Shown here: piece by piece, positions 13,651 to 22,358 of the stretch
Position numbering within the stretch: the stretch's first letter is position 1
Layout of the letters: the number at the start of each line of letters is the position of its first letter
NCBI GenBank assembly: GCA_029224185.1
Contig: CM055193.1
Coordinates: 22,892,059 to 22,956,058, forward strand
DNA length: 64,000 bases
From: Karalla daura
Lineage: Eukaryota > Chordata > Actinopteri > Chaetodontiformes > Leiognathidae
Direction of reading: 5' to 3'
Notes under the pieces: model-generated
What the model saw: only the letters and a program-made list of their open reading frames with translations
The model's database searches: none
What the model was told of the DNA's origin: nothing
Translations under genes and position numbers: made by a program

Positions 13651-16600
13651 CAACACACACACACATAACAGCAGTACACAGCTGCCACTTTGAGCTACAT
13701 CTGTCATACTCAGCTATACCCCTGCATGCCCTCCTTCATCAGCAAAACACACCCTCTATTAAAGAAAGTAGGGAAGAACGAGAAAGGGCTTATCAGCATG
13801 TCTTCTATCAGAATACGAGGATTGATTTAACCAAATCGCCACTACTCAGCCAAACATTAACCTGGCTGCTGTGCAAGTGCTATTAGTGCAACTGATAAGC
13901 CAGGGCTTATCTATCACAGAAGTGAAATAACATCTCACCCAAACAATGCCTAGTGTTTGCTCGTTTCCAGTTTATAGCAACATAAAACACCGCAGTGACA
14001 ATTTGAGTTCTGCAAAAAGTTTGGTTGGAAATTTGTCATTTTCGCTCAATAACTGCCGGCAGACATTGCAAAGGGGAAGCGGATGTGGGGATGAAATCAT
14101 AAATGAATTGGTTGATACAGGTAGCAATGAATTTGAATGAAACGGCTCCGTAATAACCCAGACTTTATATTTCTAGGATTTATGTGTGTGGCTTCAGGAG
14201 TGAATATGTCTTAATAGATTATTTATCATGTACAATACTTGGCACTGAGCACATATTCTGACACGGTTACGAGCTTTTCTTTAACCAGATTTAACCCGGC
14301 CGTAATACCATCAATCAGTAGCCGGGTTTAGGATTAAGATGAGGGCAGGGCTAACGTACTTCGTAATCCTTTACATATAGCTAAGTTAATCATTTCCAGA
14401 AATCCATTTAATCCAACCTTTGTGAGGTTGAATTTTAATGTTGGAAGAGTTAAATAATTTCCCTCACATCCTTTCAGAAACTGAGAAAAGTAATGCAGAG
14501 CGGAGAGAGTGAGAAAATTCTTTGTTCATTATCCCGCTGCTGAAAATTGAAAATGCGTGCGGCTTTCAGAGGCCATCATACCAAAGCTCTGCCTGAATAT
14601 GACTGAATCCCACAGCGGCTCCGAACGGTGGAACATTTAAAATGAAAACAGTTTTCCGTGCTCACTTCAAAGTGCAAGGCTGGGCCAGAACATATTAATG
14701 ATGTCACAGAAGGTAAACAGACCTCCCATCTCCTTAAAAAGAACAGCTCATGTTCCAGGTTTAGCTCTGATGACATCCTGTGAAAACACACTGCTGGGAA
14801 CACAATTCAGATCATATGACCCCGGAGTATCGGAGCCAATACTAATGTCATTTCTGAAAATGTCTGTGAAAACTGTCAGCCGTCCAGCTCATGGTTATCC
14901 AAACATGGATGAATCAAGGGGAACTTGACTTGGCTGTAGCGACTTGAAAATGTCTGCTTCTAATTCCAGATCTGACGAAGCATAATGAATGAGAGGGAAA
15001 AAATGCTTTCCAGCTTCTACGTCACGTCTTTCAGACATTTAGCCCAAGAAACAATATGCATCTGCTTTATCTTCAAGAACATTTTGATGGAACATAAATA
15101 ACAGGGAACTTGGTCCTCAAATCGGGTTGCTGCACTGAGGAACTTGGTGCAGCCCGCTCAAAGTCTCCAAAAAAACTACTGCACTGCATCACACACCACC
15201 AATCCCCACAGCTCCCAGTTTAACATCTGTAGTGGTTTGGAAAGTAGTGGTGAGGAGCAATGAACTTGAGAAATTCTCATTTAACAAAGCAAAACTACGC
15301 CAGACTTCGACTGTAGCTGGCTAAAAATTTGACCTGGGGTTTCAAGATGAACGGACAGCTTTGCTTGCAACTAAAGTAACTAACGATGGTGCAGTGTGTA
15401 GGATTAGTTCGTACACTCGTGCAGATTCGCTCTGAACTGGGATCTGAATGAGCAGGTGGAGCGTTGGTGTTGAAAGTGCTTGCACAGGAGAGAGAGAGGG
15501 CGTTCTGGGGAGACTCAGCGAGCGGTGGGAAGAGGCAGCTCATTACTGCGCCACGAGCCGCACAACACACTTTGCTCCATGAAAACGTGATGCGGCTCTG
15601 GTCGGTCGCCGTGAATCACCTTGATACAACGTCGACGTAGCGGCGCACTGCTCTCTCTCTCTCTCTCTCTCACTGCTCTCAGGGACGGCGGGTTGACGAT
15701 CCCTGATGCCAATCCCAACATTGCACTGCTTTAAAAAAAACACTTCACTGCGACAGAAACCAGTGAAACTACGACGCGGCGGGCGGAGGGTTCGGTGCAG
15801 AGATAAAACTCTGCAGATTAAATCAAAACTGGATAATAAAAAGTAATGCGAGGTGTAACCGTGAGACTCTTGAGAGTCCTCTCGGTGGAACTGAAATGTG
15901 GCTCAAATTGATTTCACATGGATGCTGCAGAGGGTCTCGACATCTGCCCGTGTATTACAAGATGAGGTGAGTGTTGCGTAAAAGAAGGCTGAAGAGCAGG
16001 TCTGGGCCAAAGTGATTCTGGAACTACTTACTTCAACATACTGAAGAGTCCCTCAAAACTACTTGAGCTCTGAGAAGGTTCAATGAGCCACGGAGATGGT
16101 CAGGGCCTGGTGCAGTGGAGTTTATTCTTTCAGGCAAGTCATAAAGCACTAGACCACACTGGCTGGAGCTGGGCTACACAGCCTCTGAAAGTCCATCCCA
16201 GTTCATTTCCATTAGGGGCATGTTCTGCCCACTATGCAGAACACGACACCTCATTTGCTCTGGAAATAATGGATTCGTCAACTTCTTTCTTTGAGAACCT
16301 GTGACTTGGTGACTTTTAATTGTACTGTGTGAGACCGCTTGTCTGGCTTAAGGTCACAACCCTTTTTTGCTGCCATGTGCTGTCTCCATTATTTCCACAA
16401 GGCCCCTCTCCTGCTTATTCTTTAAAAAAAAAAAAAAAAAAAGAATACGCAGGACTGTCAACCTGTCCAAAGTGTGCTCCCTGACTTCACACTATGTGAC
16501 CCACAAATAGAGCCCTGCCACACCACTGGGCCCTAAGTGATGAGATGATGGATGGATGGATGGTTGGATCACAACTAGAGCTAAAAGATAATTGGGAAAT

Positions 16601-19600
16601 GTGTGATAAGGACTTCAAGAATCAGGATTGCGATACATAAACCAAGTATGGAGTTCCCTTAGTAACACTTGAGCCAATCAGAGGCTCAGCCGAGCAGGTT
16701 AAAAACATGGGGGACAGGTATATAGGGTGATGGGGCTCCTTTGATTGGTCAACCATATTGATATGCAGAGCATGGATGTGATAAATTTGCAATACATTGC
16801 GCAGCCCCAGTCATAGCATAGTATACAATGGCATGTCACACATACTTCCCTACATCTACTGAACATCAACATGCATTGGATTATATTTCATGTCTCTTCC
16901 TAGGGGACATGAAATAAAGACGGATGACAGTATGCAGGATACACATGCTTTTCTGTCTACATAACTCAGTGTAGTATCTAGAGTAACTAATAGCATAGAT
17001 GACATTATAGAGCTCAACAACTTGGTGTATGGTGTCAATGGCACTAGCGTTGTAGAGCTAAATAACTTGACTTTCGCTCCACACGATCTGTTTTACATCA
17101 TGAGGAATTGCGAGAGCAAAGGGTTTGACTTTCTCAAGTCTGCTTTCAAGTCTCAGGCCAAGTGAGGATCCTCATGAAAACATTTTTAAAAAGCTGACAA
17201 AAGGTGTTCACAACGTAGAAAATGTCGTCACCAAAAGACAATATGGAAAGTAGAGTCCGCTAAGTTGAATCTGTGAAAGCATACTTTCTAACGGCAGCTG
17301 CTGTGCTGATGAATGACTCCTGGAGCCTGTGCTGGGTCAAACAAAACAACGTTATGGACTCGAGCAGGCAGATGTTGTGACGTGTCCATCTTTTAATGGA
17401 CTCAAGGAACATAAATTTGACAAGCTGGACGGCAACATGCCTCTGTAAATCACAATGAATAACAGTAAGCAAAGAACGACAGGCAGTCACTTTCTCTGTC
17501 TTTTTCCATACATGTATGTCCAAACTTTATCATGGATGTACAAGAAAATAGAAGAACTTGATGATGCTGAGGAAACAGATGTTTACACGTTAGCAAAACA
17601 TCTGGACTGAGCTGTACAATACATACTCAAGTATATGTTTAAACTAAAAAATTCCTGCACGGAAAATCGGGAGAGTGCCGCGGGGGCTACAGCGGGGGTG
17701 TTGTACACCATGATGAGATTCTGAACAGATTCCAAATCATTAACTGTGATATATTAAATGAAGAGCACGCCTGAGACAAAACTCTTCTTGCTGCTTTTAT
17801 TTATACCATTCCCTTTCAACCTCTAATGTGAGCGTGAGCGTGCATGTGTGAGTGAGCGTTTATGAGTTTATGTGTCCGTGGGTGCGCACGTGTGTGTACA
17901 CATACACGCAGAGACTCTGCTGCTATCACAGCGCAAAGTGCCGTAGGTCGCGTCCACCAGCAGAATTTGACATGGAAGATGAATAATAAGATGAAGAAGA
18001 AGAAGAAGAAGAAGAAGAAGAAGAAACACGTACGATTATTGTTATGGTGCGCGAGTCCAGTGGCTTATGGCAAGCCCCAGGGCAGTGCCAAGAATTCACC
18101 GGGCTTTGCAATGCAAAGCATGCGTTTAATTATCAGAATAATAAGAGACATATTGAATATGCTTTGCGGCGCAAAACAGGCACGTGATGACATATACCTT
18201 GCTTTGCATTGCAAATAGTGTGGCGAAGGGGTAGAAAATTTCATGTAAATTCCTGGAAAATGTCCAGAAAATTTCCATGGAATGGATTTTCCTTCTTGTT
18301 GTTGTCAACTTAAATTTAAGTAAGGAAAAAGCAGGTAGGATTGAGAATCAATGTCTCAGGAGCCATTAAAAGGATCCATGGGGGCCTGGGCCTTGGTCAT
18401 GATGCCGTTCTAAATGAATGAACATATTTAATTCACACACTCGGAGTTTATCATAAGCAATAAATAATGGAAGTCCTGTGTGAAACCAATAGAATGGATG
18501 TCAACAGCAACACCATTTTGTGCATTTTTGGTAGGATTCGGTTGATGGAAAGCCCCAATCTCCCAAACTCGGGGAGATATGGGCGAATATTTCAACCCAG
18601 AATTGCAAAGCAAAGTGGATATTTATCATTTTTGACTTATTCCCCTTTCTCTTCAAAAATAATTTTGTATGCACACCCTTCGCTTGAGGTTAATGTGTGT
18701 GACGGCATAGTGACCCCCTCGAAGGTGCACATAAGAGTCTGCCAGCGGCTACTCAATCGAATCAGCTTTTCATTTTGGGATGTCCACCATGTCTTACTGA
18801 TGAATTGATTTTATACCGTTTCCTCTCTGCTACTGGTTCCCACTCAGTGTGGAGTGTGGAGATTATCAATAGCCAGCGGTGCAGGCCAACAGATGCAGCC
18901 CATTTATTGGAAATCGGCCTCACTGTGGGGCTCAGGGACCCACTTCCACAGATCACAGGGTCAGTGGTTCGATCGCAGCCTGCTGCAGCCTACATACTGA
19001 GGGGTCTCTTGAGCGAGATACTGAACCTGAAACTGCCCCTGATGCAGTGTCATCAGTGTGTGACTGTATGTGGAGGGGTTAAATAATGTGGACCATTCAC
19101 AGCAGCCTCAGACACCAGCGTATGAATAAGTGATTGTCAGCGTGTAAAAGCACTCTGAGTGGTTATAAGGACGAGAAAAGCTCTATGTAAGAGCCAGTCC
19201 ATTCACTACTTGCACTAGTTTTGCCTGGCATCTGTGTTAAATCATCACTGATTTAGTACACACGTTGTCCACCTGAAGTCGTTTTCCCATTCAGCCTCCC
19301 TGCTCAAGTGATGATTTTGGTTCCTGTTAATCACTACTACCTCTTCCATCAATTATGGCGAGAGGTAGTGGTTACAGGTTGGACGGTTAGCCGGTTCCCC
19401 AAAGAGGTGGGACTTTGTTTACTTCAGACGGCACAACAACAATCTGTGGAGTGGTGCAGTCCTGTTAACCGACACCTCGATCTGAACGAGCGCTCCCATG
19501 ACTAGACCTCCCCTGACCAGGGGTGATCGGTAAGTTGCTGTGTGGCCTCGGCTCCACAACAAACATCAGTGAGGTCGTATCAGCTTCTGCCAGGCGGCAA

Positions 19601-20222
19601 CTGCTACCTGTTAGCTTACGTCACATAACAAATCCCAGGTAAAAGGGACACACTTACCAATGTGTGTGTCAGCCTGTCCGTGTGGTCCGGGGACCTGCAC
19701 ACTGATCTGTCTCTCTGGTTGGGGGATACACTTTAAGCAGAACGAATGCAGACAGGGCAGAAGTTTGGGCTCACAGTCTCGGCTCTGGAGACTTTGTTTA
19801 CACACTGCGCACGTATCCAGCAGGTTAATAGGAGTAGATACCGGCGTAGCCGGAGGAGCCTCGGGAGCCGGTGACATTTCAGCACTGGCTCCGTCGACAG
19901 GAGTGTCCCCAGAGGCCAGAGTTTCGGTAGATGTGGGCTCGGCGTTAGCTCCGCTGGACCCAGCCGGGCTGACGGAGCTGCCGCAGCAACCATCGGCTTC
20001 CCGTCCCGCTCCGCCGCTAACCTCCCCTCCGTCGCTGGTGGGTGTAGGTGCCTCGGTAACGTGATCACTGGACTCTGGTCCGTCATCCCCCTTCGTGTTC
20101 GCTTCTATGACTATCACTGCATTGTCGACCTTACTCTCTGGCTGCCCTGTATCCTGGGCTGAAGGCACTGAGTCCGAACTAGCAGCCGTATCCATATCCT
20201 CGTCGCCTTTGTTATCCGCCAT
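578..20222 (-). CDS. trim33: trim33 (TIF1-gamma / Ectodermin) multi-exon gene, 3' end missing
   Basis: Nuclear RING E3 ubiquitin ligase and chromatin reader of the TIF1 family; known family roles are control of SMAD4/TGF-beta signalling and of blood-cell transcription (established for vertebrate TRIM33). Nineteen coding exons on the minus strand join in continuous phase to 1112 codons. Domains in order: acidic/Ser-rich N-terminus; C3HC4 RING (about 138-197); B-box 1 (about 229-275); B-box 2 (about 290-325); coiled coil (about 325-450); Q/P-rich middle; KQEPGTED sumoylation-like motif (about 815-825); C4HC3 PHD finger (948-991); bromodomain from about 1020. The start MADNKG resembles the TRIM33 N-terminus rather than TRIM24. 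Human TRIM33 is 1127 residues, so only the C-terminal end (after the bromodomain insert) is missing and must lie left of base 1. All introns begin GT and end AG. Confidence 0.96.
629..1915. other. trim33: trim33 intron 18 with poly-C tract
   Basis: No exon recognised. Holds the long C homopolymer at 1044-1078 and a short plus-strand ATG frame (1386) that I do not call as a gene. Confidence 0.6.
1044..1084. repeat. Poly-C / poly-G homopolymer
   Basis: 35 consecutive C (1044-1078), then GCCCCC. On the trim33 (minus) strand this is a G35 tract inside intron 18, able in principle to form G-quadruplexes in DNA and in the pre-mRNA. The length is likely to vary by slippage. Confidence 0.95.
1916..2068 (-). 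CDS. trim33: trim33 exon 18: bromodomain ZA loop and helices
   Basis: Codons 1045-1095. VPNYYKIIKQPMDLKKVKKR and HYQSTKDFVSDMRLIFKNCA KYNE contain the PNYY and the conserved acetyl-lysine-pocket Asn region. Ends KYNE in phase 0 with donor GTGAGC, exactly the place of the known isoform switch. Confidence 0.95.
2146..2220 (-). CDS. trim33: trim33 exon 17: bromodomain start
   Basis: Codons 1020-1044. RCERLLLHIFCHQLSVGFRK PVSSS is the first bromodomain helix. 75 bp, phase 0 at both ends; introns on both sides are under 100 bp. Confidence 0.94.
2309..2420 (-). CDS. trim33: trim33 exon 16: PHD end and PHD-bromo linker
   Basis: Codons 982-1019. GDFLCSFCR supplies the last PHD cysteine pair, followed by LNSPEMEYCDDGKRIGDEQR and LDPEDQR. 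Acceptor CTCTCAG, donor GTCAGTG. Confidence 0.94.
2519..2934 (-). CDS. trim33: trim33 exon 15: PHD finger, main part
   Basis: Codons 844-981. MSSPESS opening, Ser/Thr-rich linker with IKSEPMSES, then DDDPNEDWCAVCNNGGDLLC, CDRCPKVFHMRCHVPT. The PHD zinc ligands C4-H-C are all present up to this point. Ends AA with donor GTGAGCC, so a Lys codon spans the junction. Confidence 0.96.
3228..3357. repeat. Pentanucleotide microsatellite with three unit types in blocks
   Basis: Units of 5 bp run ATGCC, then ATGTC, then ATATC in successive homogeneous blocks. It lies in trim33 intron 14, ending about 16 bp from the donor side of exon 14. Confidence 0.92.
3373..3517 (-). CDS. trim33: trim33 exon 14: sumoylation-motif region
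   Basis: Codons 795-843. Ala/Gly-rich start, then VEQVRVKQEPGTEDSYSC and KTERSKDGRSACM. VKQEPGTED is the conserved psi-K-x-E motif of TRIM33. The acceptor (GCTGCAG) directly follows a CA/TG microsatellite at 3527-3551, which takes the place of a normal pyrimidine tract. Confidence 0.92.
3527..3551. repeat. CA microsatellite at trim33 exon 14 acceptor
   Basis: About 12 AC repeats, immediately upstream (in gene sense) of the exon 14 acceptor. Confidence 0.92.
3813..3876 (-). CDS. trim33: trim33 exon 13 (64-bp micro-exon)
   Basis: Codons 774-794. Encodes VSNAHTPARPSSTSSTGSRG, aligning with human LSNSHTPVRPPSTSSTGSRG. Found because exons 12 and 14 do not share phase without it: 139 + 64 + 145 bp restores the frame. 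Acceptor CTCTGCAG, donor GTAAGAG. Confidence 0.92.
4084..4222 (-). CDS. trim33: trim33 exon 12
   Basis: Codons 728-773. LEDAGSSNLGHLLSRYITAS, a short CAG-encoded Gln run, then MNPSPGLSTHSSGSS. Intron 11 upstream is only 82 bp. The exon leaves one base, so exon 13 must start in phase 1. Confidence 0.94.
4305..4505 (-). CDS. trim33: trim33 exon 11
   Basis: Codons 661-727. HSNPGHAGPFPVASLHN and IELIPSVTNPENLPCLPEIP are diagnostic of TRIM33. 201 bp, phase 0 at both ends; acceptor TGTGCAG, donor GTGCG. Confidence 0.95.
5372..5472. repeat. GAGT to GA microsatellite
   Basis: GAGT tetramers grade into GTGAGA and then GA repeats within trim33 intron 10. Confidence 0.9.
5742..5825 (-). mobile_element. 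tRNA-like SINE head fragment
   Basis: On the minus strand a B-box-like GGTTCGAGACTC follows a TAGCTGGCGGAGG A-box-like segment at tRNA-like spacing. No clean acceptor stem, so a SINE head or decayed tRNA is more likely than a working tRNA gene. Confidence 0.4.
5830..5861. repeat. GACT short tandem repeat
   Basis: About seven TGAC/GACT tetramers with one G substitution. Confidence 0.8.
6622..6816 (-). CDS. trim33: trim33 exon 10: Pro/Gly-rich region
   Basis: Codons 596-660. PPRLISMQQLGRGPGG, then HHMRLPGPPQARMPT and QQYPPMMQPQLQRQ. Order and spacing match human TRIM33 (PPRLIS ... YSMMQPHLQRQ). Donor GTCAGTG; 195 bp, phase 0 at both ends. Confidence 0.93.
7074..7265 (+). mobile_element. tRNA-derived SINE
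   Basis: Starts with an AGCTCAG.CGGTCAA A-box-like stretch, followed by a B-box-like GATTCAAATCCCGACC, then a pyrimidine-rich tail. This is the head structure of common teleost tRNA-derived SINEs. It sits in trim33 intron 9. Confidence 0.6.
7452..7768 (-). CDS. trim33: trim33 exon 9: Q-rich middle region
   Basis: Codons 490-595. HPGQINLAQLRLQHMQQAAY leads into a long Gln/His-rich stretch encoded by interrupted CAG repeats (about 7535-7615), then SQQHPRQAGPPMVQQQ. The human protein has a shorter Q stretch at this place. The interrupted CAG tract is a likely length polymorphism. Confidence 0.94.
8109..8226 (-). CDS. trim33: trim33 exon 8: TIF1 linker
   Basis: Codons 451-489. Encodes ILFQLRQLFKARMEPVPQAN, then IRFYCDPTFWAKNVVNLG, matching the conserved TIF1 segment after the coiled coil. 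Donor GTGAGAGG; one base is carried to exon 9. Confidence 0.95.
8231..8251. repeat. CA microsatellite next to exon 8
   Basis: About ten AC repeats just upstream (gene sense) of the trim33 exon 8 acceptor. Confidence 0.8.
8644..8790 (-). CDS. trim33: trim33 exon 7: coiled-coil end
   Basis: Codons 402-450. AVTKERSMRLMAQHKDTAQL, then HVLNFCHWAITTGSSTALLY SKRL. The WAI.(T/S)GSSTALLYSKRL motif is a TIF1 hallmark. Acceptor TTCAG after a pyrimidine run, donor GTACGT. Confidence 0.95.
8877..8991 (-). CDS. trim33: trim33 exon 6: coiled coil
   Basis: Codons 363-401. LEKLNETHKKVEHEIKIAVF followed by TLINEINKKGKSLLQQLE, nearly the same as vertebrate TRIM33. Donor GTGAGGAC at the 8876 side; exon ends in phase 0. 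Confidence 0.95.
9438..9554 (-). CDS. trim33: trim33 exon 5: start of coiled coil
   Basis: Codons 324-362. YQFLEEAFQNQKGVIETTMA begins the coiled coil right after B-box 2, as in all TIF1 proteins, and ends VAQVQNR. Acceptor CCCCCAG, donor GTGCGAG at 9431-9437. Confidence 0.95.
10515..10690 (+). mobile_element. Fish SINE/LINE-tail repeat fragment
   Basis: Carries the familiar teleost sequence pattern GCATGTTCTCCCC ... CCACAGTCCAA ... TAGGTGTGA ... CCTGTGATGGA. A diverged copy lies nearby in the other orientation. Confidence 0.6.
11306..11545 (-). mobile_element. Fish SINE/LINE-tail repeat fragment, inverted copy
   Basis: CATCCATCCATC terminal repeats, then CACCCTGGACAGGTCACCAG and GCATGTTTTTGGACTGCGG: the complement of the same repeat family seen at 10515-10690, including the CA-rich middle. 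Confidence 0.65.
11648..11780 (-). CDS. trim33: trim33 exon 4: B-box 2
   Basis: Codons 280-323. Starts ESVGASGQRP and continues VFCPIHKQEPLKLFCETC, then LTCRDCQLLEHKEH, a C-H-C-C-C-D-H-H type B-box 2. A T/C-rich tract precedes the acceptor CCTGAAG; donor GTAGC at 11643-11647. Confidence 0.95.
12184..12337 (-). CDS. trim33: trim33 exon 3: B-box 1
   Basis: Codons 229-279. VCTSCEDNAGTIGFCVECGE, then WLCKTCVEAHQRVKITKDH, gives the B-box 1 zinc ligands in the order typical of TIF1 proteins. Acceptor CTTCAAG; donor GTAAGA at 12178-12183. Confidence 0.96.
12805..12923 (-). CDS. trim33: trim33 exon 2: RING C-terminal half
   Basis: Codons 189-228. Encodes RCSVCHQDYKQ, the last RING cysteine pair, then IIDNYFVKDT and a Ser/Thr linker. 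Acceptor ...TTCCTAG at 12924-12930; donor GTAC at 12801-12804. Length 119 bp keeps phase with exon 1 (565 + 119 is divisible by three). Confidence 0.94.
13605..13675. repeat. CA microsatellite
   Basis: Nearly perfect (CA)n interrupted by GCACCAA in its right part. Confidence 0.93.
15650..15671. repeat. CT microsatellite
   Basis: About eleven CT repeats in trim33 intron 1. Confidence 0.9.
17992..18025. repeat. GAA trinucleotide repeat
   Basis: About eleven GAA units in trim33 intron 1 (TTC on the transcribed-sense strand). Confidence 0.93.
18885..19205 (+). mobile_element. tRNA-derived SINE with fish-type tail
   Basis: B-box-like GGTTCGATCGC in the head, GAGCGAGATACTGAACC in the body, and a tail with GTAAAAGCACTCTGAGTGG and GAAAAGCTCTATGTAAG. 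The tail pattern is shared by very many teleost SINE copies. Confidence 0.7.
19658..20222 (-). CDS. trim33: trim33 exon 1 (coding part): N-terminus and first RING half
   Basis: Codons 1-188 plus one base. ATG at 20222 sits in an AAGATGGCGG context. The acidic, Ser/Thr/Pro-rich leader is followed by LLDTCAVCKQSLQS and CLHSFCLKC, the first zinc ligands of the RING. Donor GTAAGTG lies at 19651-19657. The RING is completed by exon 2, whose first two bases restore a Val codon. Confidence 0.96.
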
Positions 20223-20225
20223 CTT
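20216..20225 (-). promoter_or_regulatory. YY1-like motif over the trim33 start codon
   Basis: AAGATGGCGG on the minus strand contains the start ATG. It matches the YY1 consensus, which in vertebrates often lies at the translation start of housekeeping genes. Confidence 0.45.
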
Positions 20226-20285
20226 CCTTCCTCGTTGAAGCGCTGCACGTTCTGCGTATGTTCTCGGACCAGAGCACGTACGCCT

Positions 20286-20297
20286 ACGTCATGACGT
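20286..20297. promoter_or_regulatory. Palindromic CRE/ATF-like site in the trim33 promoter
   Basis: ACGTCATGACGT is a perfect 12-bp palindrome carrying two TGACGT (CREB/ATF) half-sites, about 65 bp upstream of the trim33 ATG. No TATA box is evident nearby, in line with a housekeeping promoter. Binding is inferred from the motif only. Confidence 0.45.
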
Positions 20298-20330
20298 CGA
20301 CAAAGATTGAGGGTTGAAGATAACTGCCAA

Positions 20331-20452
<122 letters not shown>

Positions 20453-21074
20453 CATTATTTGCAACTTCTTTAATAGCTAATTTTATGTACATTTATTTTA
20501 CATTTTTGATTTATTTATACATTTTCAACACATAATCATTTAATTCAGCAATACATGAAGTAAGTAAGTGCAAAGTGACATAGACAATGGAGATAGTGTA
20601 AGAGAAGGGTATTACAACAGTACCACAGAGAGGAAAAGTGAAAGTGTATATATGTATATCTATATAAAAAACCATAGTTAACCCTAATAAATGAAAATAA
20701 AATAATCAGTATAGAAATAAGAAAAAGAACAAAACAAATTCAAGAGAAAAACAAAGCAGACATACGACACCAGTATGTGGAGAATAGGATTCAACCACCA
20801 AGTATAGTGATGTTAATGCAAGATATAAGACAAATGCAGTACAAGGGGTGCCATCAGTCATTCAGACAGTATTGAGTTGGAGGGATGTAACATTCTAAGA
20901 AGGGCTGCCAAATCTTTCAGAATTTAACATTGGAGCCATGAAGATATTTTTTTTCAGTTTCACAAAATATGGGTCATCTCTATCCAATGTGTATGAGAAG
21001 GGGCATGAAGACTTTTCCAGTGCCTCAGGATAACATGTCTCGCTAGCAAAGTGAGATGGCAGCGGGTGATCAGT

Positions 21075-21250
21075 GGGTCAGACAGCAAACAAGCCAGTTA
21101 CAGGTGAGGGATGAATATTAAGAGATGTTAGGACAGAGAGATAGTCAAAAACAGATGTCCAATACAGAGATGGAGTGGGGCACGTCTAAAACGTATGAGA
21201 AAGAGTAGCTGGTCCTTGGGGACATTCATCACAGTTTGGATCGGTGTTAA
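21075..21250 (-). pseudogene. L1-type LINE ORF2 C-terminal relic
   Basis: Minus-strand frame reads NTDPNCDECPQGPATLSHTF, stop, TCPTPSLYWTSVFDYLS, then PSPVTGLFAV and another stop. This is the C-x2-C ... H-x4-C zinc-knuckle end of fish L1/Tx1-like ORF2. TAG replaces the expected Trp codon between TF and TC, so it is dead. Weaker similarity may continue left to about 20870. Confidence 0.75.
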
Positions 21251-22321
21251 GAAAAATTAACTAGCTGGATTTTAGACCAGTAAAACCACAAAAAAACACT
21301 GTAAACCCCAGTGGTGGTTACAGATCCATGATGTGTGAGAGAATATAGGGTACAAAACCCATGGGGGGAGGGGTGCAAAACCCATCCATCAAACTTTTGA
21401 CAGGTGTTACATCACACCCACCCCACCCAAACAAAAGAACAAAAAATGACGCAATCCCCCACACCCACCCTCTGAATACTAATGAAAGGTACACGTCACT
21501 GATAGTTCATTAATGCAGACTGTTTGTGCACGGCATTAATTCAAATGTGAAGGTCAACAGCTTAAAAAGCACCTTTGTGCCATTAATGGTGAGATGGCAT
21601 CCCGCTTTACAGTCTTCAACTTTGACACTGAAGGAACCACCATGTGAGCTGTGCAAACCTCTAGGAGAAACAGACTGTATCGAACGATTAAAAAGCACCC
21701 AACAAGCTTCCTATTATGACATTGTTCTATCAGTCTTTACCAAAAGATCTAGACGGCTGTTTTGACACTTTAGGAGCCGTCTGAACTGTGCAAACCTTTA
21801 GGAGCAAACTGACCAGCCCCACCAAAAGAAAAGAAAACGTAATTCTCCTCCCCCAGTGCTGGGACCTTGATGTCGGTGGGGCTGAATATTCAGGTACAAG
21901 ATGGGGGGTGTCAGGGAAGGGGATTCCTGTAAGCAGGAATCCAGACATTACTTTTTTTCTGCATCCTTTTTAACTAAGACTGTGGAGTTGTTTGCTATGT
22001 GTTGACTCTACTTTTTTCAGCTTGGACTGAAAAGATGGGAGAAACTTGTGATAAAATTACCACACTTTTTCACAGTTGCCACAACTGGAACAGTAGTCCG
22101 GTGACCAAAAAAAATCCTCTTTCATTTAAGACAGGCTGCACTTTTCCCTGCTAAAAAAGACATTTGTTCGGAGCGTACGATATCCACTGTTCAAAAAACA
22201 CCACAAGAACATACCCATAAGCAAGATAAGCAGCAGGAGTGGGCGTCTTCTAACTAAAGACCTTTCAAACTTTTTGAACCCTTTTTCTAAAACTGTGACT
22301 TCAGAAACTGATTAGAAACGA

Positions 22322-22358
22322 TCCATATACACCTCGCTGAGGGCGAGGTGTATATGGA
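22322..22358. repeat. Perfect 16-bp inverted repeat with 5-nt loop
   Basis: Arms 22322-22337 and 22343-22358 are exact reverse complements around TGAGG. It has no following T-run, and I cannot tie it to a gene. Confidence 0.9.

Larger units (their letters stand above)
12924..19657. other. trim33: trim33 intron 1 (6.7 kb)
   Basis: Largest intron in the window. No exon or RNA gene recognised. Contains CA (about 13605-13675), CT (about 15650-15671), poly-A (about 16424-16442) and GAA (17992-18025) simple repeats and a SINE (about 18885-19205). Confidence 0.75.

Noticed and set aside
13427..13707. Val/Cys- or His/Thr-alternating frames
   Set aside because: Translations of the CA microsatellite.
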